Numbered from the stretch's first letter, positions 11,145 through 23,413 are shown. The stretch: DNA of 64,000 nucleotides from Bostrychus sinensis (GCA_020698575.1 CM036252.1:29031206-29095205); one strand, 5' to 3'. Notes: generated by a model from the letters alone, not told the origin. Translations and numbers: made by a program.

Positions 11145-12784
11145 CAGTTACACAAAAAAGAGTTACATAATAAAATATTTAACATTAGAGTAAATGTACT
11201 TCTAAATAAAACAAATTTGGTTGTCATTTGGCTATTCATTTCTGCTATCTAGGTGGTAAATACTTGACTTTAGTAATCAATAAACAATAATCTTAGTGCT
11301 ACACTTAACGAATCATTACTCAGTGAATCAGCAGAGGACAAATGACTTCTAACAATCAAAACTACTGTAGCCTTTCATCCACTTTAGGAGAGTCAAAAAA
11401 GTCCTCCATCCTAGGACATAAAAACTCTTTCACTAGTTCAGTTTCAGAATTGACAAAGCCTCTTGGATGTGAGATGAAACGTCTTCAAGTCCACTTGGTA
11501 TGACATCTTTTAAAACCTTTTTGTTTTGATTCAATTAGCCTGGATGACTACAAGTCTTCACAAATATATTTCTCACTTTTCATTCATGGCATTCTCAGCA
11601 TCAACTAGCCTCTCAAAGAGTTCTCTTCCAACCACTGCATAATTAAAAATCTCCCGCTAAGCCGAGTTCTAAGTCTCAGAGCATTATATGTTTACCCATG
11701 ACATATGAGCGACTGTCTTGTTTTTTCCTCGCTCCATGTCTGCAAACATGTCCACAACGTAATGATCGCCCAGCAACCATATTGACGCTGACTCTGTCTC
11801 CTAGCATCTCCTAATTGCTCCGTCTCTCCTCTAATACCCTTCCAGCACTCGTGTTTGCTTTCTAACCATCCCTACACCCCACTGTGCCCCCTCCCCCCAC
11901 ACACACAACCATGCTAAACTAAATAATGAATTTGTTTGAAGCTAGGCTCTCTCCCACGGCTAACCACCAGCTACAAACCTTTTTTTTTAATTTTTTTTAT
12001 GCAATTCTCTTTAATGTGTTCTTTGCGGCAATCTATGACCCTCGGAGATAATTATGAAACCATTATGTGGAATCGTTGCCATTATGTGAGCTGTCGTGGC
12101 GTGATTGTTACACCTCGCACCTTTGTACAGAACTCAGCGGGGGTCATTGGTTCGGTGGAAGATGTCGCAATATTTAGGCAAATGTACCTTGAATGGAAGG
12201 GAAATGTGGCGTGACGGTAGAATCTGGTGCTAAATGTCGGTCTAACCTTGAGAGGCTGGCTGACCATAAGTTTTGTGCAGATACAACATGAACTAGGTAC
12301 CCACTCCTCAGCAATATTTTTTGGGTGAAGTGGTGTGCTATTACTGATTTTATAGTACTGCTTTTATGCTCCTTAAAAGTCAATGAACCACTTCCACCAC
12401 TGCTTTCATATTAGGTAGTCAATAAAATGTAAGGAAGAGTCAGCCAATGTAATAATATCTGAGGTGGGGCTACCTGTTTTTAGTAACAGTCCAAAAAACT
12501 TTTTGCATTTTGATTGAAGAGGAACACATGGCATGGGCAGGACAAATGAATGCATGTTCAAATTAACAATCTGTTCATAATTAGTCAGGAGCAGTTCCAA
12601 AAGAACATGGCTTGAGGTTTCAGAATGGCGTGAAGGCAAGGAGGAGCGCTTCCCAGACCTCCAGAAGGTAGTGCAAGCGTAACAAAAAGATGTGCTTATT
12701 CGGAAGACACAATCAATCTCTTGTCTACTATGACATGCTCTAAATAATAAAGGCATTTAAATTTTTTCATTTCATTTTTTTTTT
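11145..12784. other. Unique non-coding stretch
   Basis: No supported gene. A small patch at 11465-11510 contains GTGAGATGAAACGTCTTCAA, a motif familiar from retroelement copies in fish. A reverse-oriented match is at 60755-60800. Open frames at 11936-12214 and 12406-12756 show no domain I recognise. Confidence 0.45.
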
Positions 12785-12856
12785 CATTTAACCTTTATTT
12801 TAGGACATTATTTTAGGACATTAAGAACAAATTCTTATTTACAGTGTTGACCTGGA
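12785..12856 (-). mobile_element. LINE 3' tail (L2-like), minus strand
   Basis: CATTTAACCTTTATTTTAGG ... TTCTTATTTACAGTGTTGAC CTGG is the reverse complement of the common fish L2-like 3' end ('CCAGGTC...GTAAATGAGAA...AAATAAAGGTTAAAT'). TTTTAGGACATTA is repeated twice within it. Only the tail is recognisable. Confidence 0.55.
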
Positions 12857-14703
12857 AGCTGCTAGAGAACACTTGAAGGGAAAGGGAAGAGGGAAGCAAA
12901 CATAAAATTTACACATATACAAGAAGACATTCAACTATTGTTCATGTTCAGTGTTAAAGGCAGAAAGTGGGATCATTGATTCCATATGAAGTGTATTTTG
13001 ATAGAACTTTATCAGAGAGTGCTTTGGGTATTTTTGTTGTTTTTGCAAGCTGCTAATATGACTTTGCAAAAACAATAGCAACTGCATTGAACCTAGTAAT
13101 ATATCACAGTTATACATCAGGGCTACTGGTCTTAGGCCCCAAACACACTGCAAGCTTGTTTGGAGGTGGCACGGAACAGCGAGCGGGGCTTAAATCGTGA
13201 GGCTAGTTTCACTTCAGCACCCTGCCTGACAGATTGGAATGTGTCCACACTGCCGGCTGAAGCCACTTGCCAGCTAGAAAAACTCCACCATGGGAAGTGG
13301 CATTTAATTTTACGATTACCATCAGCACTACATGTACCTGATGCTTTTTTTTTTTTTCCAAGTTTGACAGATTACTGGCTCTATGAAACAGCAAATTAGG
13401 ACTTTGCACTTTTACTTTTACCAAAGTTCACATTTGCAATGACCAGCCTAGGTCTAGTATATGTAGCTGTACTCTCATATTGACAGTATGATGGCATTAA
13501 TATAGAGCAGCAGCAGCGGTGGGCACACACTCGCAGAACCACCACACAGCTGTCAAGCAGTAGACAAGCGCGGCAAAAGATAATAATAAAAGATAATCGA
13601 CTTCACGCACATTTAAAAACATAGTAAGGTTAGTGATTAGCACTGTTCCAAGATTATTGCATTAGATTTCGGCTTCTATTTGGCTTCTTCACTGTCCAAA
13701 AATATGTAAATTGTCTCTAGTCAGTGACTCTGTATTGTCCCTGTGACCTCTCATGGGAATAAGTTGCAGAAAAGGTTTGCATTTAAATGTGTGGTCCATA
13801 GAGGAAAGTTGCAGAATCTACTGTATGTTACTAAGAAACTGGATGATATTTTGGTTGGATTAAATGGACATTGCTTGTACAGTGAATAATGAGTTTCAGA
13901 GTTCCAATAACCATCATCGACCCCATTAGCAGTCAAACATAATGCCAAGCCCTTGTCATTGCTCTTATCTTTCTCATAGATTGCCTAATACGAAATGTTA
14001 TGTGAATAAGTTTTTCATGGCTTACTATCAATGCAATTCAAGAATCCTTTTAACTCAGGTGTGTGCTATAGATTATCTCTTGATTGTATAAAGAAATAAT
14101 GCCACTCTACTAATACGATGCAATATTACTATTAGCATTTAACCTCTGTAGATGTACTCAGTTGGATTCAATAGAGTGCCTGCGCAGTCTTTAATCAGTG
14201 CTTTATGCCGTCACATCATGCAGTGATTGATGACGCTCCCCCTGGCTTTTCTTCATTATGACATTAATCACACGGGCATTCTGAAGTTCGGTTCCTGCCC
14301 CAACCCCCCTCCACCCCCCCACGGCCTCCGAGCACGAGCCTCTCTGGCAACCCGTTTGAGGCCGGCACATGATAATGAACCTGTTGGAAATGGCAGAGAG
14401 AGAGATGGACCTACTCCCAGGCTGAGAGTCGTGAGAAAAAGGGAAAAGGTCAGTGCGAGCAACAAGCCGAGCTGGCATGCACCGCAAATGTCAGAAACAC
14501 AGTTCATCTGCCGCCGCTTGACAAAGGAGCACCAATTAATCTTGAATTGTTGCTAATATGGCCAGCTGGAAGTCAACTCTGAATGCTTTGTATGGAGACA
14601 TTTCCAGGAATAAAAAGCTACAATTCACAAATGAACAATAGTGCCAAACAGTGAATTCTAGTCTTCTGATAAATATTTCCGTACCAAATTATTACAAGGG
14701 AGA
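12857..14703. other. Unique non-coding stretch
   Basis: No supported gene. 14250-14560 is GC-richer and repeat-free, with short opposing open frames (14203-14507) typical of GC-rich sequence. 13134-13270 includes GGCCCCAAACACACTGCAAG, possibly a transposon end, but I cannot pair it. Confidence 0.45.
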
Positions 14704-14865
14704 ATGGGGGCAAAGTGGTCAGCACCTCTACCTTACAGTGAGAAGGTTAAAGATTCGATCTTCAAACTTTCCAAAGACTTGCATGTAAAGGTGAGCTGGT
14801 GAATCTACATTGCTCCTACTGAATGAATGCTACGGTGGATGGTGGCATGTCACTGTCTTTCTGTG
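14704..14865 (+). mobile_element. Diverged tRNA-headed SINE (family B)
   Basis: GGGGCAAAGTGGTCAGCACC, TCTACCTTACAGTGAGAAGG and box B-like AAAGATTCGATC are followed by CTTTCCAAAGACTTGCATGT. The last motif corresponds to the family B signature CAGTCCAAAGACATGCA, and GTGAGCTGGTGAATCTACAT corresponds to 'GGTTAATTGGTGACTCTAAATT'. The head to central-domain order is intact, but divergence is high. Confidence 0.65.
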
Positions 14866-15196
14866 TTAGCTCTATAGTTAATGGGTCCATAACATCAGAA
14901 AGCGTTGCGTTTTTTGCAATGGTGTTTTACAGATTTACAGAGGAGTCTATCTGATCACAAAAATAGTGCTTTACTGATTTACTAATGTCCCAAAATGCAA
15001 GTAAATGGTCTTGCATTTAGCTCCATGTACTGTATTTGATGATTTTGTAACCTGCGAACATGTACAAAGGCATGCACGTATGACATAATCAACTTTGTGC
15101 ATTCTGTACAGTAAAATTGTACAAAAAAAAAAAAAAACAGAAAAAAAACATAAATAAATATCTGCAACATCATGAGACCTTTTTGGTTCATGAGGT

Positions 15197-15340
15197 CAGC
15201 GATTCCCAACCAGGGGTACGGGGACCTCCAGGAATACACAAGCACGAGGTACTTTAAACTATTTCATAACTATAAAAGTTTCAAGTTCAAGCTTATTTCA
15301 AAGAGGAATAATTAAAATTATTATTTGTGTTTGTTTTGTT
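15197..15340 (+). mobile_element. hAT-like MITE end
   Basis: CAGCGATTCCCAACCAGGGG TACGGGGACC is the terminal signature of the fish hAT-like MITE whose intact copy lies at 61035-61340 (CAGTGTTTTCCAACCAGGGG). No matching right end was found, so the copy is truncated or diverged. A similar end is at 51285. Confidence 0.6.
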
Positions 15341-18300
15341 TAGTTGTTTATTTTAGTCTGAACATAATATATACAGTAAAAAAAGTAAATGTATTTTATA
15401 TTGTTATAATTTATTTTATGGCAGGCAAATTAATATTATTTTTATCTTGAATTTCAGTTTAATAGGAAAAAAATGCATCAGAATCTGTACTTTTAGTAAA
15501 TTAATTATTAATAAGTGTTTTATATAACTGTTATTTCTTTTTATTTATTTATTCATTTATTTATTTTGATATATATTATTCCTAAATATGCAACCATCCA
15601 AAGACATGTATTGGATAATCCAAAATATCTATAGTTAATATAGAATGACTGTTATTTGTCATTACCTAGTAGTTATCCAGGGTGGGTACTCCAATTACAA
15701 CCACAACAGCTAGAATAAAACAAGTTCCCCGCATCCTGCAACAGTATATGATATAGAAAGTGCATAAATATTTCATTTGTTTCAGGCTGCATTGTCTCCA
15801 TGTGCAACCTCAAAAACACCATCTGATGTTTCAAGGCTTGTCGTGAATTCATCTGCTCTGTTGGAACCCTCGCTCTGTACTATTCAGTCTTTGTTTTCTT
15901 CGTTTTACTCCACTTACATTGGGAATATTCTTACATCTCCACTGGGAGTCGTTCCATCTTTCTATTTATAAGACTGTAAATGTTCTCTGAGTAATCTAAG
16001 GTTGAAAATGGCTGCCCGCGCTGCGCATATTCTCTCAGTAGCCTTTTCTCTTTGTTGTGGCGAGTTACCGAGCTCTCCTGTTGCAAATTAGTTGAATAAA
16101 TTGATGGATTGTTCCACCCTTAGTTCCCATTTATTCTTATAGGGGCCTCTAAACAGCATTTTTGCCTTAGATAAAGTGTAACCAGCGCAGTTCTCGCCTG
16201 TGCCAACTGTTATGAGACACATTATATATCATAGGTATCTTCACCTACGCCGCTTCATACTTCTGTCTCTCCATCATTGCTACGTCGTGTCAGACTTACT
16301 TTCAGTCAGCTACCCTTCACGATTATTTCACAGGTGTGGGCATAATTTCCTTGCAAAGCATGACTTATGACAAAACAAACACGGAAAAAGCCACAGAATA
16401 CCAAAAAACGTCGATTGCTCCACTTTCAGGAATGATGGATGTCGGTGAACTGTATCGCCCCGTGACCCTTACTCATTTGTCATTGTGCGTGCAGCACTGA
16501 CAGAAGGAGGGGGAAGGGATTCCATCTAATATTTTTGTCAATAGTTGTGTTTGTTTCATGTATGGGGCCCTAGTAATGCAATGTAAGTTTACACTGTAAC
16601 GGCTGCTCAATCAATCGCGGCGCCCTTCCTGACATAGGATAATGACACTGTTTTCAGATGGAGATTGCAGAAGATGAGAGGGGCAGAGGAGGTTCAGCAT
16701 ATCTGGCTTCTCATAATCAGCCCCTGAATAACAAGAACAATAAAAGTGCATTTTATAGCTGGTAAAAATTGCAATGCGGCGTGCTATAAAGTGCTAGATA
16801 GAATGGATTGTATGAGAAATGAGATAAAGATGCCAAGGATGCTAACGGTCTATAGATATTGCAAGTCTGTAAAATGCAACATGAATAGATATCATTTTTC
16901 CTTATTTAGGGTGTTGTTAAAATGAAATGTATTTGATATGAAAAGGGGGATTACCTGTGCTATTTTTTGCACTTTAACGGTCAGATTTACTAAGGTGCTA
17001 TTGCAAAACTGGGTATTGGTGCAAAACATTAGTAAATTCAGATTTATTAAAGTGCTGTTAATCTCAGGAATGACAGACATATGTTTGCAACTTGCATTAA
17101 TGGTAAATATTAAGAATAAAACTGTATATTAGTGACGTTTTTGTGCGCACTCTGGGATTTTAGACTTAAGTATCTTTTCCTAGTAAACACATCCCACAGA
17201 AATATAGCAACTTCTTTCTTATGATTTTATTATAAAGCTAAACCAATAGTAAATTAGCAGTAGAACTAAAAATTGTAGTAGTAGTAGTGCAAGACCAAAG
17301 AAAATATGTATAGAGAGAATGCAGAGGATAGGGCTAAGTTGAGGCAGATGATTTCCTGTAGTGACCCCTGAGAAAGAACAGCCAAAAGGGAAAACAAAAG
17401 TGTAGTATTATTAGTAGTAGTACTAGTGGTAATAGTAGTAGTTGTTGTAGTAAACCAAACTAAAAGACGAGCTTCTCTTAAACTTCTACCTCTGAGTTTT
17501 GTTTACTCTTGTGGATAATCATAAATGCATTGCCAATATACAGTATTTGCACATCACTTATTTTTTTTTCTTTTTTTAGAATGATATTTTATATTTTCCA
17601 GATTAGTTGTTTGCAGAATGACTTTCTTCCACCAATAATTCAATGACATGCCACATATATAAACTAGTTAAAGTTGGAAGATGTGAGTCAATGGGCTTAA
17701 AAAAAAGGCAAAAAAAAAAAAAGTCTTTTGATCAGGTGTTCTCTAAGGATGCAGGTATTAATGCATGTGAATAAAGAAAGGAAGGAGATTTAAGGCATTC
17801 TATAGTTATAGTTAGTAAAAATTGCCATCCTGGCCTAAAAATTCAAAACTCACCACATAAAATTTGTGCTATTAGGTGATTGAACATTATTTTGGGTAAA
17901 ACATGCCATATGGTGATCTCTGGCTTGCACTAAGATCCTATAGACACAAATAAAACTGTAACATACCTCACCTTGTCCCTGTCCTACTTTTCCCCTGTCC
18001 CATCTCCATTTGTCTCCACTGTCCTCACCAGTCTCCTCCTCACTGCTGTCCCATTACTCTGAAAACCCCTATGTTCTGGCCTAATAGGGACCCTGATTAA
18101 TGACTGAAAACTGTACAGGGGGGACATCAGCTCATGAGATCCCTCTGGAGAGTGTTGAAGGATGGAGATTGGTATAAGAAACAGGAAGTAGACAGGGCAC
18201 AAGTCCAGCGGGCAGCGAGCCAAATTGAAACATATACAATAGGGTGGAGTAAAGATGATGGAGACTTTAACACTGTCACTGAAAAGTCACCACGGTTGGA

Positions 18301-18544
18301 TCGATCCCAGATCAAATTATCACTGCCAGGCACAAACTGGAGACGAAGGCTTTAGCGTCTATTAGAGTCAGTGACAAATACATGCGCTCTAGTGAAGTGA
18401 TTTAGAGAAATTATGAAAAGGAAGCACTGTGAAGATTATTGCCAGAATCTTTGAGACAATGGCAAAAAGTGAAAACTTTAAAAATCCCCAATTTCGGAAT
18501 AGGTTTTCTGGCTGTCGTTGATTAAATGGTGATCAGTCAGCCTG
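15341..18544. other. Unique AT-rich DNA
   Basis: No gene recognised. A (TTTA)n-like tract lies at about 15538-15565, and impure GTA/GTT trinucleotide tracts lie near 17275-17290 and 17403-17452. 16000-16180 is repeat-free and compositionally even (GAAAATGGCTGCCCGCGCTG), a candidate conserved element. Short frames at 17984-18355 overlap on both strands and lack domains. Confidence 0.45.
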
Positions 18545-18598
18545 AGCTCTTAGGACACTTTCTTTGACCAGTCAGCCAAAGAAATTATCCTAAGAGCT
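18545..18598. repeat. 22-bp imperfect inverted repeat (hairpin), 10-base loop
   Basis: The left arm AGCTCTTAGGACACTTTCTT TG (18545-18566) and right arm CAAAGAAATTATCCTAAGAG CT (18577-18598) pair at 20 of 22 positions, with loop ACCAGTCAGC. The right arm ends at the T of the TA dinucleotide that precedes the Tc1-like terminal repeat starting at 18600. The hairpin could be a tiny MITE, a palindromic target, or a byproduct of repair after excision. Confidence 0.85.
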
Positions 18599-18599
18599 A

Positions 18600-19412
18600 C
18601 AGTGCTAAGAAAATTTGCATCCTTCTAGAATTCTAAAAGTCTTGCATATTAGACACACTTAAATGTTTTCAATGATCAAACACTTTTTAATATTAGACAA
18701 AGATAACCAAAGTAAGTTCAAAGTGCTGTTTTTTTATGATTTATTTCATTTATAAAGGGAAAAAGGTATCCAAACCTACAGGGGCCTTTTTGCAAAAGTA
18801 AGTGCACTCCTTGTTAAAGCATGAATTAACTGATTAACCACAGTTTTGTAAAGCAGAGTAAAAAGAAAGGGCTTCAAAACCATTTCTTTATGTTTGGGAC
18901 TAGCAAACTATGCTGAAAACCATTATCTACAAATAGAGAAGACTTGGAACGCTGGTGAGTCTCCCCAGGACGTCCCAAAAGAACCCAGCACAATAGTTAG
19001 AGAACTACAGACCTATCTTGTCTCAGTTAAGGTCAAAAATAACAAAGAAAAATGGCATCCATGGGACAGTTTCAAAGTGAAAACCACTGACCAAAAATAA
19101 CACAAGAGCTTGTCTCACATTTGCCAAAACTTGGGGAAAATATTCGGTGGACTGACAAGACAAAAGTTGAACTTTTTGTGTGTCTCCTAAAAATAAGTGT
19201 GTTGGTAACTAGTGTGCTGGTCTGGTGCTGCTATGCTGCGTCAGGACCTGGGGAATTTCCTAGATGAGTTGGTGATGCACTCCTGCAGTCATTTTGGTGG
19301 TTTTGGCCACTCCTGGGAAGATTCACCACTGTTTCAAGTCATCTGCATGTGTGGTTATTGGTTTTGACCATGGTTTGCTGGAGTCCCAAAGCCTTAGAAA
19401 GTGTTTACTAGT
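18600..19412. mobile_element. Tc1-like DNA transposon remnant, right end missing
   Basis: The left terminus reads TA|CAGTGCTAAGAAAATTTGCA, then TCACACTTAAATGTTTTCAA-like sequence, AGATAACCAAAGTAAG and AAAAAGGTATCCAAACCTAC. This is the order in a common fish Tc1 family. Internal blocks GAACTACAGACCTATCTTGT and GGTGGACTGACAAGACAAAA come from the transposase. AGATTCACCACTGTTTCAAG and TTTGCTGGAGTCCCAAAGCC belong to the far arm. Large parts are deleted and no right terminal repeat is visible. Confidence 0.75.
18940..19190 (+). pseudogene. Fossil Tc1-like (IS630/mariner superfamily) transposase segment
   Basis: A cut-and-paste transposase would bind the terminal repeats and move the element into TA sites. 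What survives is a plus-strand scrap. The region around 19140-19185 reads in one frame as a degraded form of the WTDETK-ELF motif around the first catalytic aspartate of fish Tc1 transposases (here RWTDKTKVELF). Upstream DNA at 18990-19110 corresponds to the region before the catalytic core. The 68-codon open frame at 18894-19100 is part of this and ends in a stop. There is no intact helix-turn-helix or complete DDE triad, so the segment is inactive. Identification rests on motif memory. Confidence 0.6.
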
Positions 19413-20997
19413 TTACTCAAAGAGGCTATTTGCTACATAAACTCTAGTCATATTAACCAATCAAGGCCAAGTTTGAGAGATGGACAGACCACCAAAATTC
19501 CCCTGAGTTAAAGCAAAAAGAAGCCTCACACTGCATGTTTAAAGATTAATAGCACTTATGATGCTGATCTGATTCAGTTCAAACCAGAAGCATTCGCATT
19601 AGGTCTGTTAAAAGTTAAGGACATGTCTGATTCTTGTGGACTGACACAGATTGGCTGTGATGTGTGCCCCTGGGCTAACAGATGCCGCCGCACATGGGCT
19701 CTTCAGATCAAGTTGTGGTTTTGATTTCGCCTCTTTTATGCACTTTATGACTCAGGGTTAATGAGCGCTGTGGAAAAAGTTCATGGCTCTAAACTGTTCT
19801 CCTCCCAGGGCACATGAAGAGCATACACTAACGATGGATTACTGTGATTTAAGACTGCAACAGAAATGGGGACTAACTCACTAATCCAAGCGTTCTCTGC
19901 ATCAACTCCTGAAAAGACATTTTCCATACATACGCTAATATTTTAGTCTGAAAACAGCATAGTATTCATGCATATAACTACATACATATTTTCAGTCTTC
20001 TTTCATAAAAAAAGCATTTTATTCTAAGTTTGTTCATTTTTTGTCAACAGATGAAGGATGGTAGTTTTCACCAAAAACTGCCATTTTCAGACACAAAGCT
20101 GAGAAAAGCTTAGTTTTTACTGACATTTTGTGCATGAACATATGTCAAGGTAGCTATATTTTGCACATTTTGGATATATAATAAATTCTAAATGGTGGTC
20201 TCACTCTGTGCAGAGGTATATGAGGTATATTTCAGAAAACACAGTAATTGGGTAACTAAGTCATCTCCATATAAACTGTGTTACACTTAATCAGCTGTTA
20301 GCATTAGCAAACTCTGCATGATTCCTTTGATTAGCTCTCTGCTCCGGTCCCCACCTCCGTACTTCTGCTTACCTGGCATAGACACACAAAAACCCCATGT
20401 GCACAAACCACTCCCCCTCCTCCTCCCCTCATTATGACAGGCCCGGTTCTGCTGAGCTAGGGGCCTTTCAGACAGCAATTATCCACAGCAGACTGTCAGC
20501 GAGCAGCAGCGGATTCACTGTCGGACACGGACTACACCTTGTTTTGTGAGTGGGATCGTCCTCATCAGAGTGTGTATAGGATCGGTGACTGAATGCCTCT
20601 GTCTCTTCGGTCGCGGTGGAACAGGAGAGCTGCAGAAGCACTAACAGGCCTAGTTTAATAGGTTGCAGAACAAGTGTATTGGAGTGGAGATGGAAGAAAG
20701 CAAGGCAGGGGGAATCTAAAGGTAGTGCCAGGAGATGTAGGACTCTGACAATACTGGCGAGGTATAATCTGAAAGTTTGCTCTCTGTATTGATGGGGAAA
20801 TTGGTTCTGTATCTATAGCACATGTAGTCATAGTAAAAGCAAATAAAAATAACTCCCTGTGCTATTTTCTGTATGAAGTACAACAGTTTGAGCATCCATA
20901 TTAAACAAAGTGCAACCAAAATGTTCAAAGACTGCACATTCCCATCCTAAACAAAAAATATATTTTCTTAACACATGACATGCGGGCAGTCTAATAA
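19413..20997. other. Unique non-coding stretch
   Basis: No gene recognised. 20440-20640 is GC-richer (GCGAGCAGCAGCGGATTCAC) and contains TTTTGTGAGTGGGA, which would fit a 5' splice site. With no supporting frame or promoter I do not call an exon. Confidence 0.4.
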
Positions 20998-21060
20998 CAG
21001 TGTGTCCAAACTATGGCCAAGGACCAAACATGGCACGCAGAGCATTTTTTTTATTCCCAG
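20998..21060 (+). mobile_element. hAT-like MITE end fragment
   Basis: CAGTGTGTCCAAACTATGGC CAAGGACCAAACATGGCACG matches the terminal signature 'CAGGGGTGTCCAAACT..GGCCCGCGGGCCAAATGTGGCCCGC' of a widespread vertebrate hAT-derived repeat. A second, more diverged end is at 46634. Confidence 0.6.
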
Positions 21061-21164
21061 CCTTCATTTTCTATCTGTCTGTTGTACTGTTTACCTCAAT
21101 GTTTAATGAGCAAGTAAAAAGTTTCGAACCTGGCATTTAGGACAAAAAATGGAAAATAGTGACT

Positions 21165-21610
21165 GGTAGAGCAACAAAAATTTCCAAGCCTGGATCAATG
21201 TGGGGTGTGGAAGGGCATCCAGAGTAAAACCTATGCCACAGTAGCTGTATGCCTGATTCACTGTGGAATCCCTAAAGGAAAGGGAACAGTTGAATGAAAC
21301 TCGCCCAAAATGCATAGTGACATTGTGTCCCTGGGCAAAGACACTTCACCCACACTGCCTATACTCCTAGTCACTATATGTGGCTGGTTGCAACAGGAAG
21401 GGCATCTGGCATAAAAAATCTGCCAAAGTACCTAGGGACTGGCTCGCTGTGGCGACTCCTGATGACAAAGGGAGCAGCCGAAAGACATCAAACACACAAT
21501 TACACTAATACATTCACATTGGCAAGGTGGGTGAAGTTTTTCTTGCGCGAGGACACAACGGCAGTGTGCAGTGCTGGTAGTGGAGATCAATCTAACAACC
21601 TTCTGGGTCA
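21165..21610. mobile_element. Composite SINE locus (family C), inverted halves
   Basis: Two GGGCATC modules (GAAGGGCATCCAGAGTAAAA at 21210; GAAGGGCATCTGGCATAAAA at 21398) flank a plus-strand SINE body, TGTCCCTGGGCAAAGACACT TCACCCAC (21328-21355). A minus-strand body follows, GGCAAGGTGGGTGAAG...GAGGACACAACGGCAGTG (21520-21566), then CAACCTTCTGG, the complement of a box B region. The plus and minus bodies form an imperfect inverted repeat. The same plan recurs at 38455-38960. Confidence 0.7.
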
Positions 21611-22785
21611 GTGTCGGCTGTCTTCAGAAGAAATGCATTTTATTTTCCTGATGCTGGTCCCTTTTATTCTTTCAATATTGCCATAATGTTTTGTACGAGC
21701 ATTGATTTTTTTTATCTTTTTTTTTTTTCCTGGCGTCCAAGTGAATATCTCTTATTCTTAGCGTTTGGCAATTTGACATCTTTTTATGAGAGGTCTCTAA
21801 AAATATATGGGAGCTTTTTATTCATTCTGTTGTGTTTGAAGAAGTCACTTTGATTGCAGCATTTTATGAGCGTAATTCAGCCATTTATGCTGTGAAAAGC
21901 AGACAGGACCTCATTCATTCCACAAATTCACTGATCTGTTACATTTGGCAAGTGCACTAATCGCACTGGCATCATCCAATGTTAGCTCAAATACAATATA
22001 TATAGAATAAAAACAGAAGCACAGCAAGTAAATAGCATAGCTGACAATTTACAACTTATCTCCTGACTAGATTTTGTAAGTTTAGTAAAGATTGAGGCTT
22101 TGTGACAATTTGCAAATGGTTACGCATACAACCATCATATTATATAAAGCAGCACTATGTAATGGAGAATAAACTATATCTGGGTCGATGCAATCTGAAA
22201 AATTCAAACAATTACCCACTTTGTGACTTTAGTTGATTATGGAATGGGTCTGGCTGGCACACTAGCTAACAACCATATACTGAATATTTACTTATATTTT
22301 CTTCATTTGATAATAGTTTGGTAAGAATAGTGCATAAAGTTTATTTTGTTGCCTATCTCGCATGTCAACCCAGAGGCATTATGACGTGCTGGGTTGCATT
22401 CATTAATATGTATAAAAGAATGTAAGGGGTGTGTTAAAGGGGAACAATGCAACTTTGCTTGGTTTTTCACTGTTTTGGTCGCATTTTTCCTCTTCCGATC
22501 TTGCAAGACTGGTTTTCACCAAGGGAGAGGGATTTTGCTGAAAAAATTATGCTGATTACTAATGAATGAACAAACTGGTGAAATAGAAAAGACTGAATGG
22601 TCGGTGAGGTCTTCTGTTTTTTTTTCTTTTTTTCATTTTGAGATTTCTAAAGGACTACTACTTTACTGCATTTTTTATATTAAAGTATATTTAAGTGTGT
22701 CTAAAAATGAGGGCACGATGAAAAAACAAGAGTTTACACCAAAAAACCTTCTTTGATTCTGCAAGGCACGTTGTCGTCTAACCGG
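21611..22785. other. Unique AT-rich DNA
   Basis: A poly(T) tract is near 21719-21728. TATAAAGCAGCACTATGTAA (22143) resembles the end of a fish MITE ('TTAAAGCTGCACTATGTAAC'), but no partner end is visible. No gene recognised. Confidence 0.4.
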
Positions 22786-22871
22786 ACCCTACTCAAATAA
22801 AGTACAAATACAAGAAAATTGTATTTAAGTAAAGTAAAGAAGTACTTTTACTTCATTACATTCCAACACTG
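22786..22871. mobile_element. Short copy of the CAGTGGTGGAAGAAGTACT hAT-like MITE
   Basis: CTACTCAAATAAAGTACAAA and GTAAAGAAGTACTTTTACTT lead to the end CATTACATTCCAACACTG, a degenerate version of the 'TACTTCTTCCACCACTG' terminus preserved at 31218. Internally deleted. Confidence 0.55.
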
Positions 22872-23358
22872 TGATTCACTTTGCAACAACTCCTTTACCC
22901 ATGACACTGCAATGCTGCTTCGTTATGAAAAAAAGCATGCATAGTTCCACCTTAATGTGGCACTCTGGAAAGCCTTCCCATTCCATTCTTATGTATTTTA
23001 TCATCAACTTGACATACAACGAGCCCAAGTCAACTAATATTAAAAGCCAACCCCTATTATCTCTCTGGCATAAGAAAAATGCATATATGAGCACATAAGT
23101 AATAGTCAGGGCTAGACTGACACAACACAGTAAAATTCTGTGATGTTCGATGTTGTGTACGCTGCCTTCAAAATAAACACACTCTCCACCTCTTGCATGA
23201 CAGCGCCTCTGCCAACGGCTGAAATATATATGAGGGAGAGAGAGAGAGAGCGGGGATGGCGCGCCATTTCAGGACCTCCCATTATGACTGCGAATCAGAG
23301 CATTCTCCTCAGCACTGAATTATTCATGCCATGAAAGTATCTGCTTAGTCAGATTTTC

Positions 23359-23413
23359 TCCCTCCTCCTCCTTCTTCTTCTTCTACTTCTTCTTCTTCTT
23401 CTACTTCTTCTTT
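23359..23413. repeat. (CTT)n / (CTC)n microsatellite
   Basis: An impure trinucleotide tract, CTCCTCCTCCTTCTTCTTCT followed by CTA-interrupted CTT units. Confidence 0.9.

Noticed and set aside
10760..11239. 159-codon minus-strand frame
   Set aside because: It reads through the antisense of a SINE and an A/T-rich microsatellite.
20500..20640. Possible 5' exon with TTTTGTGAGTGGG donor
   Set aside because: A single donor-like motif without promoter, frame or acceptor evidence.
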